A stretch of 5,326 nt of DNA from contig CAKZUM010000050.1 in NCBI GenBank assembly GCA_937921525.1, forward strand, positions 1-5,326. The letters are read 5' to 3'. How positions within the stretch are numbered: position 1 is the first letter of the stretch; every line of letters begins with the position of its first letter. The notes beneath the pieces are model-generated. The model saw only the letters and a list, made by a program, of their open reading frames with translations, searched no databases and had not been told where the DNA came from. Both the position numbers and the translations under genes were made by a program. Shown here piece by piece: positions 1-5,326 of this stretch. This DNA comes from an uncultured Saprospiraceae bacterium (lineage in GTDB: Bacteria > Bacteroidota > Bacteroidia > Chitinophagales > Saprospiraceae).

Positions 1-11
1 ATTTGTACAAA

Positions 12-117
12 CTGATTATCAGAAGTTTAAGGTTTTGGCGAAGCATCAAAATTGTTGCCTAGCGAGCTAGGTGACCATTTTGATGGGAAGCCAAGTTCTT
101 AAAATGCTGGTTATCAG
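12..117. repeat. Long imperfect palindrome (53-nt arms)
   Basis: The two arms, 12-64 and 65-117, are mirror images about a centre between bases 64 and 65. Perfectly paired blocks are CCTAGC/GCTAGG (58-63 with 66-71), CATCAAAAT/ATTTTGATG, TTGGC/GCCAA, and an outer pair of near-identical ends, CTGATTATCAG and CTGGTTATCAG. Internal loops separate the blocks symmetrically, for example GAAG opposite GGAA, so the whole can fold into one rod-like hairpin. There is no T-tract after it, so it is not a standard terminator. It could be a structured RNA, a MITE-like or REP-like repeat, or a protein-binding site. The pairing is read directly from the sequence; its role is unknown. Confidence 0.7.
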
Positions 118-760
118 GAAGTAGAAATTTAGACATACTCTAAGTCCAAAAACTAATAATTCAGTTTAAAGTAGAATTGTTTGCATAGGCAAAGTTTAAG
201 TTAAGACCAATGAAAAGGATAAATACTTTACGTTTAAAACAGATACTATAAGTAGATCAACTACTATAATTTTTTTTAGGGTATTAGTGATTGATAATAG
301 AATTATCAAATAAGATAAAACTGTTTTAATGTAGAGTTACGTTCAGATGGGATATTTTTTGTAGTGAAATAAGTATTCATTCAAGCAGTAAGATTAGATT
401 TTGGATATTTACTGATTGATACTTATTAAATTTTTTCGAAGAGATTAACACTTAAGTAAAAGACAAATATTATGCCTAATGTGCCAAAAAATATATATTT
501 GTATAATTATTTATGTTAAATTTTTAAAAATATATATAGCTGATTATGATAGATTAATAAACTTGAATATTGCCTAATTCATTCATAAACTTACCTTTAT
601 CTCAACTTTAGAACCCCAACAATGATTTTGAAGTATAAGTTTAAATACAATTTGAACTATCTTAAAATTTTAATGTTTTTAAAAATATTTGTCTTACAAT
701 GGGATCACGCTAAGAGCCGAACTTTTGGTAGCAGAGACTCAAAAATTGGTTGATATTTTG

Positions 761-826
761 TGGCTATGTAAAAGGTGTCAGCTATTTTTAAAATATCTGC
801 CACCAATAATTCGACATTAATAGCCA
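761..826. repeat. Nested palindrome in upstream spacer
   Basis: An outer perfect 7-bp inverted repeat, TGGCTAT (761-767) with ATAGCCA (820-826), encloses an inner one at 774-804. The inner repeat has two 15-nt arms around a single base with 13 of 15 pairs matching: GGTGTCAGCTATTTT against the complement of AAAATATCTGCCACC. The two stems are separated by an asymmetric internal loop of 6 and 15 nt. The first outer half, TGGCTAT, recurs as a direct repeat at 858-864. Local GC is higher than in the flanks. It may be a structured RNA, an operator or a relic of a mobile element; the sequence alone does not decide. Confidence 0.55.
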
Positions 827-1023
827 TGATAGTCAATAAGCTTTTCTAATGACCTGATGGCTATAAATTACGTCCTAATTTCGACTATATTATTCTAGCA
901 TTATACGTATTATTGCACTTTTTGAATAAATAAGTTTATTTAATTACTAATTCTCTTTATACTTTATGGGGATATATTTAGTGATTACGGAATCAGAAAA
1001 TCATAAATACTAACTAATATACA

Positions 1024-1959
1024 ATGGCAGAAGTATTGAATTGTTTAATTATCGGATCAGGTCCAGCGGGCTATACAGCAGCAATATATGCAGCTAGAGC
1101 AGGCCTAAAACCTGTCATGTTTACAGGTATGGAACCAGGTGGACAATTAATGATTACGACAGAAGTAGAAAACTATCCAGGATATCCAGACGGTCGTACA
1201 GGTCCAGAAATGATGGCAGATTTTCAAAAACAAGCAGAACGTTTTGAAACAGACATTAGATATGCTTTGATTTCTAAGGTAGATTTTACGGGGCCAGTTC
1301 ATAAGGTTTGGACGGATAGCGGAGAAGAGATTCATGCAAATACCGTAATTATCTCCACAGGAGCAACTGCAAAATGGTTAGGCTTAGAATCTGAAAAACG
1401 ACTTACTAACTTAGGGGTATCTGCCTGTGCAGTATGTGATGGTTTCTTTTTCAAAGGAATGGATGTCGTCGTAGTAGGTGGAGGAGATACGGCAGCAGAA
1501 GAAGCATCTTATTTAGCGAAGATTTGTCCAACGGTGCATTTGTTGGTTCGTAGAGACGAAATGCGTGCATCAAAAATTATGCAGCAAAGAGTGATTAAAA
1601 CACCTAACATTAAGATCCACTGGAATACCGAAACGGATGAAATTTTAGGTAAAGAAGAGGTTGAAGCCGTAAGGGTAAAAAATAATAAAACTGGAGAAAC
1701 TTCAGAAATTCCATGTAAAGGTTTCTTTGTGGCCATTGGTCATAAGCCGAATACAGAGATCTTTAAAGGTTGGATAGATATGGATGAAACAGGCTATTTA
1801 AAAGCCGTTCCAGGTACTTCTCTAACAAACGTCAAAGGTGTTTTCGTGAGTGGAGACGCTGCGGATAAGGTATACCGACAAGCAGTTACGGCGGCAGGTA
1901 CAGGCTGTATGGCAGCTTTAGATGCGGAACGCTATTTAGTGGAACAAGAAATTGTTTAA
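1024..1959 (+). CDS. trxB: Thioredoxin-disulfide reductase
   Basis: This cytoplasmic FAD enzyme passes electrons from NADPH to oxidised thioredoxin, which keeps protein thiols reduced and feeds ribonucleotide reductase and peroxidases. At 311 aa it has the usual low-molecular-weight bacterial TrxB length. The N-terminal FAD-binding loop GSGPAG lies at residues 11-16. The redox-active pair is C135-A-V-C138, followed by the family Asp-Gly. The NADPH loop VGGGDTAAEE is at 151-160, and R176/R177 are placed to hold the 2'-phosphate of NADPH. The C-terminal FAD motif reads SGDAAD at 276-281, followed by the typical RQAVTAAGTGCMAA segment. The ATG at 1024 is the only sensible start because an in-frame TAA lies at 1015-1017. 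No Shine-Dalgarno sequence precedes it, as is usual in Bacteroidota. It appears to be transcribed alone, with no adjacent thioredoxin gene in the window. Confidence 0.97.
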   Translation: MAEVLNCLIIGSGPAGYTAAIYAARAGLKPVMFTGMEPGGQLMITTEVENYPGYPDGRTGPEMMADFQKQAERFETDIRYALISKVDFTGPVHKVWTDSGEEIHANTVIISTGATAKWLGLESEKRLTNLGVSACAVCDGFFFKGMDVVVVGGGDTAAEEASYLAKICPTVHLLVRRDEMRASKIMQQRVIKTPNIKIHWNTETDEILGKEEVEAVRVKNNKTGETSEIPCKGFFVAIGHKPNTEIFKGWIDMDETGYLKAVPGTSLTNVKGVFVSGDAADKVYRQAVTAAGTGCMAALDAERYLVEQEIV

Positions 1960-2230
1960 GAACTTCAAGTTACTTAGCAGACTATTGAGCTTAACCGAAA
2001 ATCGCTCCTCCTTTGGGGTTGGGGTAATTTCAAGTAAGTGTTTCCTGATCTTTAAAACCCCCAACCCCCAAGGGGGAGCGAAACGGGAAAGGTTCAGAAA
2101 ATAGGAATAATCTTAATAATTCATAAAATTGAAATAGCTCTTTCTAAGTCAAATTTATTTAACTAGTCAGATATAAATAGTGCATTTCGATGAGATTATT
2201 TTGTCTCCAACTATTATTAAAATTTCCTTC
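1960..2230. other. Spacer between trxB and its likely terminator
   Basis: No gene is seen in this stretch. Apart from the G/C-rich inverted repeat at 2003-2080 it is AT-rich and unremarkable. If the terminator at 2231-2273 ends the trxB transcript, this becomes a 3' untranslated region of about 270 nt containing the large hairpin. Confidence 0.6.
2003..2080. repeat. G/C-rich inverted repeat downstream of trxB
   Basis: The left arm is 2003-2024 and the right arm 2059-2080, separated by a 34-nt loop. Of the 22 positions, 20 pair as Watson-Crick, one is a G-U wobble (2009/2074) and one is a mismatch (2014/2069). A short outer pair, AACC (1993-1996) with GGTT (2091-2094), could extend the stem. 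The arms carry G-runs and C-runs of 4-5 bases in an otherwise AT-rich spacer, and the right arm holds its own small palindrome (CCCCC-AA-GGGGG). No T-tract follows, so it is not a classical terminator. From general knowledge, similar CTCCC...GGGGTTGGGGG elements recur between genes in many Bacteroidota genomes. Assigning this copy to such a repeat family is inference. Confidence 0.7.
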
Positions 2231-2273
2231 AAAAAAAATGCTTTCTATCCAAAGATAGAAAGCATTTTTTTTT
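2231..2273. terminator. Rho-independent terminator, probably bidirectional
   Basis: A perfect stem pairs 2231-2249 with 2254-2272, with loop CAAA (2250-2253). The core is ATGCTTTCTATC against GATAGAAAGCAT, flanked by eight A residues on the left and nine T residues on the right. Because the A-tract mirrors the T-tract, the same hairpin would serve transcripts on either strand. It lies 271 bases after the trxB stop and about 320 bases before the next gene, so it probably ends the trxB transcript and insulates the downstream surface-protein gene. Confidence 0.92.
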
Positions 2274-2591
2274 GCCCTATTAATGTATTCCTCTTTTTTA
2301 CTACTTCCCTCTAGTTACAATTTAAAAAAATATATATCTAAGTGGCATGGAAATTGAATTTAATATATCACTTAGTATTATGGTTGCCTATCATCTGTTT
2401 CAGCAAATAAATTCTGAAACCTTTAACTCACTTGTTGATTATAAAGGGTAGTGCATCTTTTGCCTACCAATATTAACTCTTCTGTTTCAACAATTTCTCT
2501 TTACTATACCTATTACAATTTAGCAAGAAAATAAACCAAGAATAACAGCATCATGCAAATGATGTATTGTTACAGCCTTCAATTTTTTGCT
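2274..2591. other. Upstream region of the large surface-protein gene
   Basis: No gene is seen in these 318 bases. They should hold the promoter and leader of the downstream gene, but I found no clear TTTG / TAnnTTTG pair. Short perfect inverted repeats are CTAAGTG / CACTTAG (2338-2344 and 2369-2375) and GTTTCAG / CTGAAAC (2397-2403 and 2414-2420). A third lies next to the gene start and is listed separately. An A-tract followed by a TA repeat at 2324-2337 resembles the two upstream of trxB. Confidence 0.5.
2548..2565 (+). promoter_or_regulatory. Small GCAA-tetraloop hairpin in the leader
   Basis: CATCAT (2549-2554) pairs perfectly with ATGATG (2559-2564) around the loop GCAA, a GNRA-type tetraloop, and a G-U pair at 2548/2565 can extend it. 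It ends 26 bases before the chosen ATG at 2592. The hairpin contains three in-frame ATG codons (2553, 2559, 2562), so folding would mask those alternative starts. A regulatory role is inferred; the pairing is seen directly. Confidence 0.35.
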
Positions 2592-5326
2592 ATGTTGAAA
2601 ACTTACTACTCACGTATTGTAGTATTCTTAATGCTGCTTTTTACCTCATTATGCGCTACTGCACAGGTGAATTTTAAAGTTGAATATGATTCTCTCGATG
2701 CGACCTATACGGTTTCGTATCGTCCAGATGTTTCTTATTCTGCAGGGTCCTCTATTACTAGTTCTGCACAGGTTTCAATTGAGTTGCCTGACAATAATTT
2801 TGTCGTTGACAATTTTATTTCTATTGATGGATCATGGAATGCCCCATCCATTATTTCTATTCAGAATAGGCATTTTTTGGTATCTTCGATGGTTAGTATT
2901 ACCACCTTTGAATATACTGCTGGAACGATAAAACCTTTCTTTTCCTTCAAAAACGCTGGAGGTTGTGCAGGACCATTAGAGATTATTGCCAGCGATGATC
3001 CTGTTTCCGACAACCCATCTGTTAATATTGGTAACCAAATCACTATATTTGAAGAGGGTTTGCGAAATGCTTTTAGTGGATCTTTTGATACGGGGAGTGC
3101 TAATTGTAGTGCTGCGCAACAGGCTACACCAACAGCTATTGACACCTGTGCTTTTGAACCTATAATAGTAATAGAGGAACCGTCTTGCTCAACGGCAACG
3201 GATGGATCTATCACAATTGGAGGAGGGAGTAACGCTGATTTACAGTATAGTATTAATGATGGTGTAACTTATCAAACTGCCGCCACTTTTAATAATTTAG
3301 GAAACGGTAGTTATATTATAAAAGTTAAGGATGCGCTCAACAATTGTGAAGTAAGTTCAAATTCTAACCCAGTAAATATTGCAGTAACAACTGATTGTCC
3401 TACCACACCTGTAGATACATCTTGCTTATTTCAATACTCCTTAGCAGAGCAAAATGGTATCTATACTATAAGCATGACAAGCTCGGTAACTTATACGAGC
3501 CCCGATGATTTTGTGGCTTCAATGCAAATAAGCTTACAAGCTACAACAGGACAATTGACAGTAAGTAATATTCAGAACCTTCAATCTGCCCAATTTACGG
3601 CTTCTCAACAGATCAACCCTAGTACTGCCATTGGGTTTGATTATTATAGTTTTTCTATTAATGCGCCTTCAAGTTTTTCTATAGTAGCAGGACAAACTAT
3701 TCCATTATTTAGTTTTGAAAATTCTAATAATTGTCCAACAGGAAATGTACAGCTGGTTGGGAATGGGGATGGACTTGGTACTATTACAATCCCAGGCGTT
3801 GATATCAACCCTCAAATATCAGTAAGTGGATTTGGAGCACCAGATGCTCCTGTTTGTGTGGGAGGTGCAGTGCTTAATTTTACGAATATTTGTGAGGAAG
3901 ATATAGACGGTGATGGCGTTCCAAATATACTAGAAGATCAAGATGGTGATGGAGATTTCACGAACGATGATAATGATGGTGATGGAACTCCCAACTATTT
4001 AGATGACGATGACGACAATGATCGTATTCCTACAGCGGAAGAAGAAAATGCACCTAATAATGGGGATGGGAATGGAGACGGTATAGCCGATTGTTTACAA
4101 GATACCGTAGCTTCTCAATTATCGCCAACAGGGGCTTATCGAACATTGGCAACTGGTTTTAATCATCCAATTTTTGTCCATAGTATTGTGACAGAAGCAG
4201 TACAAAGTGAGGCAGACGCCAGCTATGATTATCCTTATCTACTAGATGCCTTTATAGCAAACGCTACAGGCTCCATTGATGTAAGAATTTTTTATCATGA
4301 TGTACCAGATGTTTCAGGATTAGTTTACCGAAAGTTTGGGCCAATGAGTCCCGGTAATGGACCAAGTGTCTGGTATGATTACCCACACCAATTATCTACT
4401 ACTGTTATTGGTGGGGCAACGGTAGGTCTAGCAGAATTTACTTTAACAGATAACCAGCAAGGAGATTCAGATGCAACAATCGGGAGAATTGTAGATCCCG
4501 GGGGCCTAGCACGATTAGCTGCTAGTACTAATCCTAATTGTGATGTAGAATATATATTAACGGAGAATAATGGTGTATATGAAGTCAGTATGTTCAGTAA
4601 TGTTACCTACACAGGTAATGAAAACACCATAGCCAGTATGCAAGTAAGCTTGCGAGCACCGACAGGTATACTAACGGTCGATGATTCTTGTATATTAGAT
4701 ACTTACGGTAGTACTTCATTTGCAGTTAGTACAGTCGTTAATCCATCCGAGACACCCGGTTATGATTATATCAGTTTTAACCTAGGAGAATCTTTTTCTA
4801 CAGAAATCCCATTTGTAGCAGGTCAGACAATCCCCTTATTTACTTTTAAAAATATAGGAACTTGTACAGCCACCGAAGACTTACTTTTAGTCGGTCCAGA
4901 AGGGGCTATTGCTGTGCCTACACTCGCTAATAATAATGTTACCTCTCAATTGACTACCGCAGGGGGTGGCGTAGATCAACCGATTTGTGTGGATGATGCA
5001 GCCGTTGCTGTGGCTTGTCCAAATACCACAAATAATCCCACGCCCTCTAATTGCGGCGTTGAATATATTTTATCAGAATCGAATGGTGTGTATGAGGTAA
5101 GTATGTTGAGTAATGTAACGTATACAGGTAGTGATAACACGATAGCCAGTATGCAAGTGACCTTACGCGCACCAACGGGTATATTAACGGTGGATGATTC
5201 CTGTATTTTAGATACTTATGGCAGTACTTCTTTTGCCGTTAGTACGGTCGTCAATCCATCCGAGACACCCGGTTTTGATTATATTAGTTTCAACTTAGGA
5301 GAATCTTTTTCTACAGAAATCCCATT
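2592..5326 (+). CDS. Large exported modular repeat protein, 3' end beyond window
   Basis: This is the N-terminal 911 residues of a protein whose reading frame is still open at the window edge. Residues 1-24 form a signal peptide: basic start MLKTYYSR, hydrophobic core, then ATA before Q25. Module 1 (about 25-187) is a beta-rich segment with the pattern SSAQVSIELP. An SprB-like domain (about 190-269) carries DGSITIGGG and GNGSYIIKVKDALNNC. Module 2 spans about 278-434. Residues 435-501 are a thrombospondin type 3 stretch with repeated DxDGDG motifs, expected to bind calcium. A choice-of-anchor U domain (about 505-640) is marked by YRKFGP, WYDY and IVDPGG. Module 3 (649-819) and module 4 (820 onward) are near-identical. 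Paired cysteines recur in the modules, consistent with disulfides outside the cytoplasm. In-frame ATGs at 2553, 2559 and 2562 are possible, but 2592 gives the cleanest signal peptide. It probably acts as a cell-surface adhesin or matrix protein, with a type IX secretion sorting domain expected past the window; that is inferred, not seen. Confidence 0.93.
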   Translation, partial: MLKTYYSRIVVFLMLLFTSLCATAQVNFKVEYDSLDATYTVSYRPDVSYSAGSSITSSAQVSIELPDNNFVVDNFISIDGSWNAPSIISIQNRHFLVSSMVSITTFEYTAGTIKPFFSFKNAGGCAGPLEIIASDDPVSDNPSVNIGNQITIFEEGLRNAFSGSFDTGSANCSAAQQATPTAIDTCAFEPIIVIEEPSCSTATDGSITIGGGSNADLQYSINDGVTYQTAATFNNLGNGSYIIKVKDALNNCEVSSNSNPVNIAVTTDCPTTPVDTSCLFQYSLAEQNGIYTISMTSSVTYTSPDDFVASMQISLQATTGQLTVSNIQNLQSAQFTASQQINPSTAIGFDYYSFSINAPSSFSIVAGQTIPLFSFENSNNCPTGNVQLVGNGDGLGTITIPGVDINPQISVSGFGAPDAPVCVGGAVLNFTNICEEDIDGDGVPNILEDQDGDGDFTNDDNDGDGTPNYLDDDDDNDRIPTAEEENAPNNGDGNGDGIADCLQDTVASQLSPTGAYRTLATGFNHPIFVHSIVTEAVQSEADASYDYPYLLDAFIANATGSIDVRIFYHDVPDVSGLVYRKFGPMSPGNGPSVWYDYPHQLSTTVIGGATVGLAEFTLTDNQQGDSDATIGRIVDPGGLARLAASTNPNCDVEYILTENNGVYEVSMFSNVTYTGNENTIASMQVSLRAPTGILTVDDSCILDTYGSTSFAVSTVVNPSETPGYDYISFNLGESFSTEIPFVAGQTIPLFTFKNIGTCTATEDLLLVGPEGAIAVPTLANNNVTSQLTTAGGGVDQPICVDDAAVAVACPNTTNNPTPSNCGVEYILSESNGVYEVSMLSNVTYTGSDNTIASMQVTLRAPTGILTVDDSCILDTYGSTSFAVSTVVNPSETPGFDYISFNLGESFSTEIP
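2664..3152 (+). repeat. Module 1 of the surface protein (diverged copy)
   Basis: Residues 25-187. It shares the layout of the later modules: YTVSYRPDVSY corresponds to YTISMTSSVTY in module 2, SSAQVSIELP to ASMQISLQATTG, and the landmark AGTIKPFFSFKNAGGC to AGQTIPLFSFENSNNC. Cysteines are C125, C172 and C186. The alignment was made by eye; identity to modules 3 and 4 is low overall but the landmarks fall in the same order and at similar spacing. Confidence 0.6.
3423..3893 (+). repeat. Module 2 of the surface protein
   Basis: Residues 278-434. It matches module 3 along its length: YSLAEQNGIYTISM against YILTENNGVYEVSM, VASMQISLQATTGQLTV against IASMQVSLRAPTGILTV, GFDYYSF against GYDYISF, AGQTIPLFSFEN against AGQTIPLFTFKN, and PVCV against PICV. 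Module 3's C700 has no counterpart here. The other cysteines (C278, C381, C422, C434) sit at positions similar to those in module 3, apart from a shift of about one residue at the first. Confidence 0.8.
3894..4094 (+). other. Thrombospondin type 3-like calcium-binding segment
   Basis: Residues 435-501 within the large protein. Acidic DxDGDG-type loops recur (D437-x-D439-G-D441-G, D451-G-D453-G, D462-G-D464-G, D492 to D496), each followed by a P-N or A-D turn, and a run of aspartates lies at 471-475. This is the usual look of TSP3 repeats in secreted Bacteroidota proteins, where bound calcium stiffens the linker between domains. Calcium binding is inferred from the family. Confidence 0.88.
4107..4514 (+). 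other. Choice-of-anchor U domain segment
   Basis: Residues about 506-641 of the large protein. The diagnostic run is a Y-x-K/R-F/Y-G-P motif (YRKFGP, 579-584), an aromatic WYDY, a TLTDNQQGDSDAT segment like the family's L-T-D-G-x-x-G-D-D-D-x-T, and the closing IVDPGG (633-638). In known proteins this domain normally sits close to the C-terminus, just ahead of a variable cell-surface anchoring signal. Here at least 270 more residues follow it, which is unusual. Confidence 0.8.
4536..5326 (+). repeat. Tandem duplication of modules 3 and 4 (513-nt period)
   Basis: Copy 1 is 4536-5048 (residues 649-819) and copy 2 starts at 5049 (residue 820) and is cut by the window end. Over the comparable 92 codons the proteins differ at 8 positions (91% identity) and the DNA at about 41 of 276 bases (about 85%), mostly at third codon positions. 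Both carry the same landmarks: YEVSM, IASMQV, GILTVDDSCILDTYGS, NPSETPG and DYISFNLGESFSTEIP. More copies may follow beyond the window. Confidence 0.95.

Larger units (their letters stand above)
1..1023. other. AT-rich gene-poor spacer upstream of trxB
   Basis: About 1 kb with no convincing gene on either strand; stops are dense in all frames and the longest open stretches are a few dozen codons. Most of it is very AT-rich, with A-tract plus TA-repeat motifs at 486-499 and 526-538. Two patches of visibly higher GC stand out, 12-117 and roughly 700-870, and each contains a long palindrome described separately. A perfect 8-bp inverted repeat with a 3-nt spacer lies at 291-309 (TTGATAAT / ATTATCAA). 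A weak hairpin followed by eight T residues lies at 251-277 (AGTAG / CTACT). The trxB promoter must lie in or near the last few hundred bases, but no clean Bacteroidota -33/-7 pair could be assigned. Confidence 0.7.

Noticed and set aside
12..117. Integron attC site
   Set aside because: The length and imperfect symmetry invite comparison, but no GTTRRRY/RYYYAAC end pair is present and there is no integrase or gene cassette nearby.
251..277. Terminator at AGTAG / CTACT followed by eight T residues
   Set aside because: The stem is only 5 bp with no G/C-rich core and a 4-nt gap before the T-run, and no gene upstream in the window needs it.
911..945. Promoter for trxB (TTG near 913 and TAAGTTTA at 931)
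   Set aside because: The -7-like element lacks the final G and the 15-nt spacing is shorter than usual; in DNA this AT-rich such matches occur by chance.
1147..1335. 62-codon open frame on the minus strand inside trxB
   Set aside because: It lies fully antisense to a certain trxB, and its translation shows no domain; it is a shadow of the coding strand.
1509..1736. 75-codon open frame on the minus strand inside trxB
   Set aside because: Same reason: it overlaps the NADPH-binding half of trxB and has no recognisable product.
2592..2663. Possible lipoprotein signal at Cys21
   Set aside because: The residues before the cysteine are T-S-L, which is a poor lipobox, while ATA followed by Gln25 is a good signal peptidase I site.
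2680..2931. 83-codon plus-strand frame overlapping the start of the large gene
   Set aside because: It is out of frame within the large coding sequence; the hydrophobic translation is what T-rich codons give in a shifted frame.
2861..3214. 117-codon minus-strand frame
   Set aside because: It is antisense to module 1 and the SprB-like domain, which have clear protein features on the plus strand.

Overview
The window looks like chromosomal DNA from a Bacteroidota bacterium, most likely of the Saprospiria/Cytophagia type. The pointers are long AT-rich spacers between genes of clearly higher GC, starts with no purine-rich Shine-Dalgarno sequence, and a very large secreted modular protein. That protein has a signal peptide cut before Gln, SprB-like and thrombospondin type 3 segments, and a choice-of-anchor U domain. 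The lineage call is an inference from these traits, since no rRNA or other phylogenetic marker is present.

Layout: bases 1-1023 are a gene-poor AT-rich spacer that holds two long imperfect palindromes (12-117 and 761-826). Bases 1024-1959 (+) encode a complete thioredoxin reductase (trxB), a housekeeping redox gene. Bases 1960-2591 are a second spacer. It has a G/C-rich inverted repeat (2003-2080), a near-ideal Rho-independent terminator that could work on both strands (2231-2273), and several short hairpins. From 2592 (+) to the window edge runs a 911-codon reading frame with no stop. It is the N-terminal part of a large exported, probably surface-attached or secreted protein.

The big protein reads, in order: signal peptide; beta-sandwich-like module 1; SprB-like domain; module 2; Asp/Gly-rich thrombospondin type 3 calcium-binding stretch; choice-of-anchor U domain; module 3; and module 4, cut by the window end. 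The four modules appear to be copies of one family. Modules 1 and 2 are strongly diverged, while 3 and 4 are a recent tandem duplication with a period of 171 residues (513 nt) and 84 of 92 comparable residues identical.

The two genes are separated by a terminator and share no evident function: trxB is cytoplasmic redox metabolism and the other is an export-destined surface protein. I see no CRISPR array, tRNA, rRNA, transposase or recognisable defence gene. The most interesting material is the actively duplicating modular protein and the family of long hairpins in the spacers. I cannot support a claim of a wholly new biological system.
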